From contig JBKPDL010000132.1 of assembly GCA_046727855.1 (NCBI GenBank), positions 1 to 24,500 on the forward strand: 24,500 nucleotides of DNA, in the 5' to 3' direction. The translations under genes were made by a program, and so were the position numbers. This DNA is from DASPWV01 sp046727855 (GTDB taxonomy: Bacteria > Acidobacteriota > Vicinamibacteria > Vicinamibacterales > UBA2999). Positions 15,287 to 23,661 of this stretch are shown here, in pieces; the first letter of the stretch is position 1; each line of letters starts with the position of its first letter. The notes beneath the pieces were generated by a model. That model saw nothing but the letters and a program-made list of their open reading frames with translations. It did no database searches and was not told the DNA's origin.

Positions 15287-15557
15287 GACAACGATCGCGG
15301 TTCTCGAGCCGACGATTTGTGCAACCAGCGGTAGTGCAACGACCAAGTCGCCGCCTGTCGCGCTTGGGCTTCCGTTCACGGGCTGCAAGCGGATCAACGC
15401 GGCGGAACGCATGACGAAGATCGCTGGACGTAGCGGCAACCATAAGCAAATTGACCGTCGCTGCGGACGCATTTCCAATGAACGGGCGAAAACAGCCGTT
15501 CGTTGGATTCCGTTGATCGTTCAACGTGGGGAATGAGACAAGGGCGCGTACGCCTCG
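15287..15557. other. intergenic region between divergent operons
   Basis: This gap separates the leftward metal-receptor operon from the rightward ADOP gene. It contains a stem-loop CGTTGA-TCGT-TCAACG (15511-15526) about 30 nt before the ADOP start. A leftward open frame across 15266-15412 reads ALIRLQPVNG and later TAIVVLTDARR, faintly like the end of the sensor part of a LuxR-type regulator, but too short to call. Nothing else is apparent. Confidence 0.5.
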
Positions 15558-17981
15558 ATGGGCGATTCCATGTGGTCCGACATACGCGTCGCGCTGCGCA
15601 GCCTGCGAGCGCGTCCGGCGTTTGCGCTGCTCGTCATCTTCACGCTCGCGCTCGGCATCGGCGCGAACACCGCCATCTTCAGTGCCGTCGACGGACTGCT
15701 CCTGCGGCCGGCGCCGTTCGCGGAGCCCGATCGGCTCGTCCGCATCACCAGCGTGCGCGGCGATGCCGACCGCGGCGCCCTGTCCCTTCCCGAGTTCGAC
15801 GATCTGCGTGCCTTGCCGATCGTCGACGATGCCGCGCTCTACACCGATCAGGGGATGTACAACGCAAGCGGCTTTGGCACGCCCGAGGAACTCGAATCAA
15901 CGATCACGACCCACAATCTCTTTCGTGTGCTTGGAGTGGAACCGCTGGTGGGATCGACCTTCCCGCCCGCGTTCGATCGCACGCGAAACTTCGGCCTCGT
16001 GATCAGTCACGGCTTGTGGGTGCGCAAGTTCGGCCGCGCTCCTGATATCGTCGGACGAACCATGACGCTCGACGGCGCACCCGGTTACACCATTTACGGC
16101 GTAATGCCGCCCGCGTTCAACTTCCCTTCGCACTCGGATCTGTTTCGCAGCAGCGGCATCGCGGCAGATCCCGCGTTCTATCGCCGGCGCGATGTCCGCG
16201 ATCGCTTTGTCGTGGCGCGGTTGAAATCGGGGGTAACCGTCGATCAGGCGCGCGCGGCGATGAGCGCGCTCGCGGAGCGGCTGCAACGCGAGTTTCCCGA
16301 GAGCAACGCCGGCGTGCGTTTTCGCGTGACGCCGCTGAGCGAGATGTATACGGCGACGATTCGCCCATATATCCTCCTGCTCTTTGCCGCCGTGGCGCTG
16401 GTGCTCATCGTCGCCTGCGCCAACGTCACGAATCTGCTGCTCTCGCGCGCGATCGCCCGCGATCGCGAACTCGCTGTTCGCACGGCGCTCGGCGCCAGCC
16501 GGTGGCGGCTTGTCCGGCAAGCGCTCACTGAGAGCGTTGTGTTGTCGGTGCTCGCAGCCCTCTTCGCCGGAGCGTTCGCTGTAATTGGCGTCCGCGTCAT
16601 CACAGGTATGGTGCCAGTGCCGCTTCCTGGCTGGATGCAGATTGCGGTGGACGCGCGCGTGGCGATGTTCCTCGGTATCACAGCTGTCCTCACCGGGATT
16701 GCGGCCGGTCTCGTTCCCGCACTGCGCAGTCATGGACAGGAACTCCAAGGCGCCTTGAAGGACGGCTCGCGCGGCTCCTCAGATGGGTTACGTCACGGTC
16801 GAATGCGCAACGTGCTCGTTGTTGCGGAAGTCGCGCTCGCGTTTGTTCTTCTCGTGGGCGCAAGCCTGCTGGTGCAGAGCGTGTGGCGGCTGCGCAACGT
16901 CAATCTTGGCTTCAACACGGCCAACGCGCTGACGTTCCGCGTCGAGCTCGGCTGGGCCGCGTACACCACGCTCGAAAAGACAGTCACCTTCCACCGGCAC
17001 ATGCTCGACGAACTTGCGCAGCTGCCGGAGGTCCAGGCCGTCACGTTTGACAACAACCTGCCGATGTCGGGCAAACCGCGAGATCCATACACGATTCGTG
17101 CCGGCGGTCAGAGCGCGGATCAGGAAGCCGCGAACCCCTACGTGAACCTGCACCTGGTGGGGCCCAACTACTTTGCGGTGATGGGCATTCCAATTGGCAG
17201 CGGCCGCGCGTTCAACGACGGCGATCGTCCCGACACGACACCGGTTGCGATCATCAGCCAGACACTCGCGGAGCGACTTTGGCCCGGGAAGGACGCCGTT
17301 GGGCAGCGCATCCAGATGCAGACCACGACGCCAAGCGCCGTCTGGCTAACCGTCGTCGGCGTCGCGGCGGCCGTTCTGCATCACGAGCTGGAACGCGAGC
17401 CCGGATTCGATATTTATCGGCCCTACACGCAGGTCTCGACCGCCGGACCGTATTACGTGATTCGCACGACAGGCGATCCGATGTCGATCGCGCGCACGGC
17501 GACGGCGATTGTCGGCCGCATCGATCCCAATCAATCGTTCCTCGACGTTCACACGTTCGACCGCCGCGTCACCAACCGCATCTGGCAGCGGCGCGTGGCC
17601 GGCGCGCTGTTTGCCAGTTTCGCGGCGCTGGCGCTGGTGCTCGCCTGCGTCGGGCTCTATGGTGTCCTGTCGCATCTGGTGACGCAGCAGACTCGTGAGA
17701 TCGGCGTACGCGTCGCGCTCGGCGCCAGCTCGCGCGATGTGACCCGCATGGTGTTGGCGCGAGGCATCGCGCTGGCTGCCGCCGGTGTCGCGGTCGGCGT
17801 CGTGTTCGGCCTGGGGCTCGCGCGCCTCGTCGGGGCGATGCTGTATCAAGTGAGTCCCGCCGATCCGCTCACCTTCATCACGGTCCCTCCGCTCCTCCTT
17901 TGCACTGCCGCGCTCGCGTGCTACCTGCCGGCGCGGCGTGCCACACGCGTCGATCCGCTTGTGGCGCTGCGAGCCGAGTGA
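15558..17981 (+). CDS. ADOP-type MacB-like permease
   Basis: 807 residues, the usual length of Acidobacteriota ADOP permeases, which have two MacB-like halves in one chain. Membrane helices by eye: 21-45, 270-295, 326-348, 367-389, 417-440, 681-706, 734-760 and 773-790. The first half opens FALLVIFTLALGIGANTAIF, and FtsX-type signatures occur in each half (ELAVRTALGASRWRL at 304-318; TREIGVRVALGAS at 712-724). It closes ARRATRVDPLVALR. Two periplasmic MacB core domains fill ~46-265 and ~445-675. MacB permeases power export through a tripartite machine using a separate or fused ATPase. No ATPase gene is near, and these orphan permeases are common in the phylum. A second in-frame ATG is at 15570. 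Substrate unknown. Confidence 0.93.
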   Translation: MGDSMWSDIRVALRSLRARPAFALLVIFTLALGIGANTAIFSAVDGLLLRPAPFAEPDRLVRITSVRGDADRGALSLPEFDDLRALPIVDDAALYTDQGMYNASGFGTPEELESTITTHNLFRVLGVEPLVGSTFPPAFDRTRNFGLVISHGLWVRKFGRAPDIVGRTMTLDGAPGYTIYGVMPPAFNFPSHSDLFRSSGIAADPAFYRRRDVRDRFVVARLKSGVTVDQARAAMSALAERLQREFPESNAGVRFRVTPLSEMYTATIRPYILLLFAAVALVLIVACANVTNLLLSRAIARDRELAVRTALGASRWRLVRQALTESVVLSVLAALFAGAFAVIGVRVITGMVPVPLPGWMQIAVDARVAMFLGITAVLTGIAAGLVPALRSHGQELQGALKDGSRGSSDGLRHGRMRNVLVVAEVALAFVLLVGASLLVQSVWRLRNVNLGFNTANALTFRVELGWAAYTTLEKTVTFHRHMLDELAQLPEVQAVTFDNNLPMSGKPRDPYTIRAGGQSADQEAANPYVNLHLVGPNYFAVMGIPIGSGRAFNDGDRPDTTPVAIISQTLAERLWPGKDAVGQRIQMQTTTPSAVWLTVVGVAAAVLHHELEREPGFDIYRPYTQVSTAGPYYVIRTTGDPMSIARTATAIVGRIDPNQSFLDVHTFDRRVTNRIWQRRVAGALFASFAALALVLACVGLYGVLSHLVTQQTREIGVRVALGASSRDVTRMVLARGIALAAAGVAVGVVFGLGLARLVGAMLYQVSPADPLTFITVPPLLLCTAALACYLPARRATRVDPLVALRAE

Positions 17982-18343
17982 TCGCGGGACGAACCTCCGG
18001 CAGCCACGTACGTTCCTCACGTGGGTTCCTTCCGCAAGTTCCGTGCGTCGGTTCACGTCGGTTCCCTACGTACGTTCGTCACGGTAGTTCACGACGGTTC
18101 TCAACGTAGGTTCGAGCGCAGGTGCGAAACCGTGCGGAACATATGGCAACGAACCCACGTGAACTTGCGTGAGGAACCCATCGGGTGGAACGTCCGTGAG
18201 GAACTTTCGTGACTCGTCGAGCAGGCGGTCAGAGCGCCCCGGAGCGGCCATTCGTCTGGGGATGGCGCCCGTCGGCGCAAGCGTGGCGACTGTTCATTGA
18301 AGTCACGACGACGGGTCTCCGGCCGCCTCGCAGAATGCGCGCG
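17982..18343. other. 362-bp intergenic region dominated by an inverted unit array
   Basis: Between the ADOP stop and the TonB receptor start. It contains the two-arm array (18005-18211) and then ~130 bp without clear signals. A long in-frame extension of the receptor begins with a GTG at 18209, which is part of the array, so that start is rejected. Confidence 0.7.
18005..18211. repeat. inverted array of 13-bp units CACGTNNGTTCCT
   Basis: Left arm, + strand: nine units starting at 18005, 18018, 18031, 18044, 18054, 18067, 18080, 18090 and 18103, of 13, 13, 13, 10, 13, 13, 10, 13 and 13 bp. Right arm, read on the - strand from 18211: units of 13, 13, 14, 10, 15, 12 and 10 bp, ending at 18125. 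The skeleton is CACG, a variable triplet, GTT, and usually CCT. The short 10-bp units lack the last three bases and occur at places four and seven in both arms, so the arms look like copies of one ancestral array facing each other, with a 35-nt middle. It lies between the ADOP gene and the TonB receptor. Function not known to me. Confidence 0.85.
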
Positions 18344-20749
18344 ATGAGAATTGCCGCGCTTGCTCTCGTGTTCTGTTCGAGCACAACGATCACGGCCGGC
18401 CAGACCGCATTGCCGGTCGTAGGCATCGTCCGCGACACCACTGGTGTGCCCATGCCCAACGCGCGCGTCGAGGTTGTCTCGACCAGCCCGGTGCGGTTCG
18501 CGATGACGGACGCTGCCGGACGATATCGCATCGACGGCGTCCCGGTCGGCAGGCAGACGGTGCGGGCCGAATTCCCGGGATTTACGCCCGTAGAGGCCAC
18601 GTTCGATCTCAACAGCGAAACGTCACCGATCGATCTTTCGTTCGCGACATTGGCCGCCGCCGAATCGTTGACCGTAACCGCCGCGGCCGGACGCCAGGAG
18701 CTCGACGTGCCCTCCCAGTCGGCGAGCCGCCTCGGGCTCACGCCGCGCGAAACGCCCGCCACCATCGACATCATCACGTTTGCCGCGGCGCAGGAGCGCG
18801 GCCTTCGAACGGCCACGGAAGTCTTGAGCAGCGTCCCCGCCGTTTCGTCCGCGTTTTTGCCAAGCGCTCAAGGCATTACCGCGATCCGCGGCTTCTCTGG
18901 CGGCGCCGTGTCGATGCTGTTCGACGGCACCCGCGTCACGACGTCGACGATGATCGTCAGGAATTACGACAGCTGGAGCTTCGATCGCATCGAGGTGCTC
19001 AAGGGACCGGCTTCGGTGTTGTACGGCGAAGGATCGCTGGCGGGAACGGTCAACCTCGTGCCGAAGCGCCCTGAGTTCAACGGGCGTCGCGCCGAAGTGC
19101 TGCTCTCATACGGCGGTCTCGAGACCAGTCGTATCGCCGCTGGCGCAACCGGACCTTTGGCCAACGGCCGCGCCGCGTATCGCGCGGACGTGGTCTGGAA
19201 CAAAAGCGGTCATTACATCGATGACGCCGGATCGCACAACGTGTCGCTCAACGGCGCCGTCGATCTCAAACTCGGCACAGCCGCGACACTTGGATTTGCG
19301 GTTGACCACTTCCGCGACGACTACGGGTCCGCATATTTCGGCACGCCGCTCGTGCCGCTAACGGTCGCGCGCGACGCGTCCGATTTGGTCAGCGACAGCC
19401 GTGGCTGGGTGCTCGACAAAGCGATGCGCGACATCAATTACGACGTTGATCCCGGCATCACCGATATTCAGACTACGTGGTTCCGCGCGAGGCTGGATTG
19501 GCGGTTTTCGTCGGACTGGAAGCTGACCAACGATGTGTTCGTGTACGACAAGTGGGGCGAGTGGAAGAACTCGGAGGTCTATACGTTTATGCCGGCGACC
19601 GGTCTGCTCGCGCGATCGACGGTCGGAATCATCCACGATCTGCGCTTCTACGGAAACCGCGCCGCCTTGGTGTCGGACCTTCGCGTGAAGGGCCGCCGCA
19701 ACCGGTTTACCGTCGGCCTCGAGGCCAATCGAAGTGACTTCGTGTCGCCGCGGCGGTTTGGCAACACGACGCCGGTGAACCCGTTTGCACCCGTGCGTGG
19801 CGCCTTTCCGGCCGAAGACACGTCCGCGGCCTTTCCCGGCGCGGGCAATCGTACGGACTTCGATACAAACGTCGATCAGATCTCGGTGTTCACTGAAGAC
19901 GCCTTGTCGATCGCGCCACGCCTGACGCTCGTTGGGGGCGTTCGTCTCGACAAGATCGACGTCGATCGCGGGATAACCGATCTCAACACAGGGGTGGTGA
20001 GCCGATTCACGCGATCCTTCGATCCGGTATCGTGGCGCTCGGGCGTCGTGCTCGACGTGCTGCCGCAGACGCAGCTCTTCGGACAGTACACATACGCGGT
20101 CGCACCCGTCGCGACGATCCTCCTGATCTCGGAAAGCAATCTCGCATTTAACCTCACGACGGGCCGTTCCGTTGAAGCCGGCGTCAAGACGACGTTGGCC
20201 AATCACCGGGTCGATGCCACCGCCTCCGTGTTCACCATCGAGCAGGATGACATCGTCACGCGCGACCCCAACAATTTCAATGTCAGCATCCAGGGAGGCA
20301 AGCAGGCGTCAACGGGTGTTGAATTCTCGATTTCGACCGAATGGGTTCGAGGCCTCCGCTTGCACGGGACCGCCGCGTTTCTCGACGCACGGTTTGAGGA
20401 ACTGCTCGAGGCCGGCGGCGTGAATCGTGCGGGAAACGTCCCGCCCAACGTTCCAGAGCGCACCGCGAGCTTATGGGCCGGCTATCAGATCCCGAACACG
20501 CCCGTCACCGTGAGCGGCGGCCTCCGTTATCAGGGGCGTTTCTTCACGAACAACGCCAACAGCACCGAAGTCGCCGGCTTTACGATTCTCGACGCGCAGG
20601 CGTCGTGGCGCCTGCGCTCGGGGGAGGTCACACTGCGCGGTCGCAACTTGACGGACACGCTATATGCAGATTGGACGGGCGCGAGTGCCAACCAGGTACA
20701 GCTCGGCGCGCCGCGCACCGTCGATCTGAGCTACCACGTGCGCTTCTAG
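18344..20749 (+). CDS. siderophore-type TonB-dependent receptor with N-terminal regulatory-like domain
   Basis: 801 residues from the ATG at 18344, the start of a signal peptide (MRIAALALVFCSSTTITAG). An ATG at 18335 is three codons upstream and also possible. Residues ~22-105 are a carboxypeptidase-regulatory-like sandwich (GRYRIDGVPVGRQTVRAEF). The plug (~130-240) has the siderophore-receptor signature FDRIEVLKGPASVLYGEG, followed by LAGTVNLVPKRPEF. A 22-strand barrel is expected up to the terminal Phe (SYHVRF). Ferric-siderophore or similar large ligands are the usual cargo. The following DUF3526-type permeases start 19 nt later, so they are probably one operon. The exact ligand cannot be read. 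Confidence 0.9.
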   Translation: MRIAALALVFCSSTTITAGQTALPVVGIVRDTTGVPMPNARVEVVSTSPVRFAMTDAAGRYRIDGVPVGRQTVRAEFPGFTPVEATFDLNSETSPIDLSFATLAAAESLTVTAAAGRQELDVPSQSASRLGLTPRETPATIDIITFAAAQERGLRTATEVLSSVPAVSSAFLPSAQGITAIRGFSGGAVSMLFDGTRVTTSTMIVRNYDSWSFDRIEVLKGPASVLYGEGSLAGTVNLVPKRPEFNGRRAEVLLSYGGLETSRIAAGATGPLANGRAAYRADVVWNKSGHYIDDAGSHNVSLNGAVDLKLGTAATLGFAVDHFRDDYGSAYFGTPLVPLTVARDASDLVSDSRGWVLDKAMRDINYDVDPGITDIQTTWFRARLDWRFSSDWKLTNDVFVYDKWGEWKNSEVYTFMPATGLLARSTVGIIHDLRFYGNRAALVSDLRVKGRRNRFTVGLEANRSDFVSPRRFGNTTPVNPFAPVRGAFPAEDTSAAFPGAGNRTDFDTNVDQISVFTEDALSIAPRLTLVGGVRLDKIDVDRGITDLNTGVVSRFTRSFDPVSWRSGVVLDVLPQTQLFGQYTYAVAPVATILLISESNLAFNLTTGRSVEAGVKTTLANHRVDATASVFTIEQDDIVTRDPNNFNVSIQGGKQASTGVEFSISTEWVRGLRLHGTAAFLDARFEELLEAGGVNRAGNVPPNVPERTASLWAGYQIPNTPVTVSGGLRYQGRFFTNNANSTEVAGFTILDAQASWRLRSGEVTLRGRNLTDTLYADWTGASANQVQLGAPRTVDLSYHVRF

Positions 20750-20768
20750 ACTCACGAGGGATGCGGCA

Positions 20769-22178
20769 GTGATCGCGCGACTGGTGCGGCTGGAGATCAC
20801 CAATCTGTGGCGGGACTCGGGTCTCGTCGCGACACTCGCGGTCTTTGCCGCCGTGTTCCTGCTGTGTGGCAGCGCCGCGTGGATGGACGTTCGCGACAGT
20901 GCGCGGCTCAAGGCCGAGGTCGCAGCGCACGAGCGCGAGCGATGGCTGGGACAAGGCGAAACGGACCCACATACAGCCGCGCATTATTCGATCTACGCGT
21001 TCAAACCGTCGCTCCCCCTCCAGGCCGTCGACCCGGGCATCGTCCCGTTTGTCGGCGAGGCGGTGTGGCTCGAGGCGCATCACCAGAACGATCTCTTGTT
21101 TCGACCGCAGCAGGACGCGAGCGTGTTCCAACGTTGGGGCCTGGTCGATCCGGCAGGTCTGCTCACGCGGTTCGGCCCGCTCGCAGTGTTTCTCGTTGCC
21201 TTCGCGGTTGCGGCGAGAGAGCGAGAGCGTGGCGTCCTCGGGCTTGCACTCGGCAATACCTCGCATCGAGGCAGCTATCTGGCCGGGAAGATCGGCGCCG
21301 TGACGGCTTCGACCGGGCTGGCGCTCGTTGTCCCGCTAGTCATCATCGGCCTCTTGAGCATCACGACCGGCGTCGTCCATCGCGGCGACGAGCTGCTGCG
21401 GCTCTCAGGATGGACGATGTGCACCCTTGCCTACCTCGCAGTACTGTCCTCCGTCGCCGTTTCCGTGTCGGTGGTGGCGCCATCCGTCCAGGTCGCGTGT
21501 GCCGGCTTCCTGCTGATCTGGGTTTCGTTCGTGCTTGTCGCGTTGCCGGCGTCAAGCGCGATCGCGAAATGGCGAAGCCCGCTGCCGTCCTTTCAGCAGA
21601 TGAAGCTGGTGCTCATTGACGAAGCACCTGCGTACTGGACACCGGAGGCGGGCGCCGAGCAGATCGCCAGCATCGTGCAGCGCTATGCAGTATCGCAGGA
21701 GAGCGATCTGTCGGGCCTGCACATTAACGTCCGGGGCGCTCAGCTTGACCTGGCGGAACGTCATGCACAGCGCGTTTTCCACCGCGAGATCGGCCATTTT
21801 TACGATCGCGTGTCGGCGCAGGATGCGAGCTATGCGCAGCTCGCGTGGCTCTCGCCCGCTGTCGCGTTCGACGTTGCTTCCGCAGCGCTGACCGGCACCG
21901 ATTTCGTCCACCACCGCCACTTCCTCGACTTTGCTGAATCGTACCGGCGACAACTCGTCAACCGGATGAACGCGGATCTGATTTCACACCCGGCCATCGA
22001 TGGACGCGAACACACCAACGACGTCGCCCTCTGGTCCGAGATTCCCGCCTTCGATTACACATCGCTGTCTGTATTCACCGGCGTACACCCGGCTGGGATG
22101 GCTCTTCTTGCGTTGGCGTGCTGGGTGATCGTGAGCGTCGGCGTCGCGGCGGTGACGGTGAGATACGTCCGCGCATGA
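20769..22178 (+). CDS. ABC-2-type permease, DUF3526 family
   Basis: 469 residues from a GTG at 20769, with GAGGG 8 nt before it; the nearby ATG at 20762 is out of frame and stops at once. Membrane helices: 17-38, 135-150, 177-200, 214-235, 240-262 and 443-464. A large periplasmic loop lies between helix 1 and 2, and another between 5 and 6. Family-like stretches include HYSIYAFKPSLPLQ (72-85), VDPGIVPFVGEAVWLEAHHQ (87-106) and AARERERGVLGLAL (148-161). DUF3526 permeases work as half of an ABC exporter or importer with an ATPase gene beside them. The downstream gene is the partner half, overlapping by 4 nt. No ATPase is in this window. Confidence 0.85.
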   Translation: MIARLVRLEITNLWRDSGLVATLAVFAAVFLLCGSAAWMDVRDSARLKAEVAAHERERWLGQGETDPHTAAHYSIYAFKPSLPLQAVDPGIVPFVGEAVWLEAHHQNDLLFRPQQDASVFQRWGLVDPAGLLTRFGPLAVFLVAFAVAARERERGVLGLALGNTSHRGSYLAGKIGAVTASTGLALVVPLVIIGLLSITTGVVHRGDELLRLSGWTMCTLAYLAVLSSVAVSVSVVAPSVQVACAGFLLIWVSFVLVALPASSAIAKWRSPLPSFQQMKLVLIDEAPAYWTPEAGAEQIASIVQRYAVSQESDLSGLHINVRGAQLDLAERHAQRVFHREIGHFYDRVSAQDASYAQLAWLSPAVAFDVASAALTGTDFVHHRHFLDFAESYRRQLVNRMNADLISHPAIDGREHTNDVALWSEIPAFDYTSLSVFTGVHPAGMALLALACWVIVSVGVAAVTVRYVRA

Positions 22179-23653
22179 ACGGCGCAGCCACTCTCTTCGC
22201 TTACGAGTGCCGGCGTGTCGTTCGATCGGCGGCCGTGTGGATGGTGGTGATCATGATTGCGATCGCAGGATCGTGGGGTGCCGTGAACACCGCCCGCCTG
22301 CACTCGCGTCAGCATGCCGACCTCGCGCGAATGGCGCAGCACGAGGCAGACTGGTACGCCGACATCGAGCTGCGGGCGGCACGCTATGCGCGGCCGTCGG
22401 CCGAGGCGCTGCCGTACTGGCAGGATCCAACAGGCGCCTCCGGCTTCAGCCGCTACTTCCTTCGGCGCTTCGCGGCGAAACCGCACTTGCCGTTGTCCGT
22501 CCTCGCGGTCGGCCAGAGCGATCTGCAGCCGTTCGCAATTCCGATTCGGCTGGAGACGCTCTTCGGCGGCGATCGTGTCTACGACTTCGAACCGCCTCGA
22601 GCGCTCGCCACCGGGTTCTTCGATCTGAGTTTTGTGATCACGTTTATTCTGCCCTTCTGTCTGGGCGCCGTCGCCGCGACCGTCGGCGCCCAGGAGCGTG
22701 ATCAGGCAATCCTCCCCCTGATTGCCGCGCAGCCGGTCACGCCGCGGCGATGGTGGCTGCTTCGGTTGGGTGCCATCGTTATGGTCGTCGTTCCAGCCGT
22801 CGTACTGTGCGTCCTCGCCGCGCTCATCGCCGCGGGAACGCCCGTTCGCGGCGCGTGGCGCGAAGTGCTTGCCGCGATGACACTCTTGGCCGCGCACACA
22901 ATCTTCTGGCTCGCCGTCGGCGGGTGGAGTCTCGCCCGCGGACGCGGCAGCGTCGGGACAATGTCGTCGATCGCGGGTCTGTGGCTCCTGTTGACGATCG
23001 GCGTGCCGCTGGCAGGATCGGTCGCGCTGCGTGCCATCGGGCCAACTCCGTCGCCAGTGTCCGATGTCGACGAGCTACGCCGAACGACGGATGCGGTGCA
23101 AGCGGAGGCCGATGCGGTCGTGGCGCGTGGTCTCGTGACCCAGCTCGGACCGGCAGCGGCAACCGTCGATCCAAGAGCGCTCGATTATTCGACGCGGCTC
23201 GTGCTGATCACACAGGAGATGGAACGCCGGCTGGCAGATCAAGAAAAGCGCCGCCAGGAGCACGCGCGCGCCGAAGGGGCCATCGCGAACGCCGCATGGT
23301 GGCTCTCGCCGCAGGTCGCCTTGCACACCGCGCTGGCCGATCTTGCCGGTACAGGAACCGCTCGGCACCAGGCATTCCTCGCGCAGGTTCGCGACTTTCA
23401 ACTCGCGCTTCGTGCGTTCATGTATCCGCGCGTGCTCGCGCCGGTGCGATCACCGGCCGCGCGCGGCTGCGACGCGTGTCCGGGTCGGTTCACCTTCGTC
23501 GACTACCAGGCGATTCCGCGTTTTGCCTTCCGTGACGATTCTGTGTCGGTCCGGCTGGCCGCGGCGCTCGGAACCGCATCGTGGCTCGCGATTATCGCGG
23601 CGGTCATCGCCGCGGTCGGCGTCGGGAACGCGCGGTGGGCGCTCGACTCGTAG
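22175..23653 (+). CDS. ABC-2-type permease, DUF3526 family, second subunit
   Basis: 492 residues from the ATG at 22175, which overlaps the stop of the first permease gene (ATGA) and implies coupled translation. An upstream in-frame start would eat into the first gene. Helices by eye: 21-38, 150-172, 196-220, 232-254, 262-286 and 468-487. The loop between helix 1 and 2 carries LPLSVLAVGQSDLQPF (105-120), a family-like stretch. A Cys pair (CDACPG) sits in the last periplasmic loop. It would form a heterodimer with the first subunit. Its stop is 8 nt before the next ADOP gene, so that gene may belong to the same transcript. Confidence 0.85.
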   Translation: MNGAATLFAYECRRVVRSAAVWMVVIMIAIAGSWGAVNTARLHSRQHADLARMAQHEADWYADIELRAARYARPSAEALPYWQDPTGASGFSRYFLRRFAAKPHLPLSVLAVGQSDLQPFAIPIRLETLFGGDRVYDFEPPRALATGFFDLSFVITFILPFCLGAVAATVGAQERDQAILPLIAAQPVTPRRWWLLRLGAIVMVVVPAVVLCVLAALIAAGTPVRGAWREVLAAMTLLAAHTIFWLAVGGWSLARGRGSVGTMSSIAGLWLLLTIGVPLAGSVALRAIGPTPSPVSDVDELRRTTDAVQAEADAVVARGLVTQLGPAAATVDPRALDYSTRLVLITQEMERRLADQEKRRQEHARAEGAIANAAWWLSPQVALHTALADLAGTGTARHQAFLAQVRDFQLALRAFMYPRVLAPVRSPAARGCDACPGRFTFVDYQAIPRFAFRDDSVSVRLAAALGTASWLAIIAAVIAAVGVGNARWALDS

Positions 23654-23661
23654 GCGATCTG

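Noticed and set aside
18005..18211. CRISPR array
   Set aside because: Units are about 13 bp, contiguous without spacers and in both orientations, and no cas genes are present.
18209..18343. GTG start of the siderophore-type receptor at 18209
   Set aside because: It lies inside the repeat array, and the extra 45 residues are polar and Arg-rich before a clean signal peptide at 18344.
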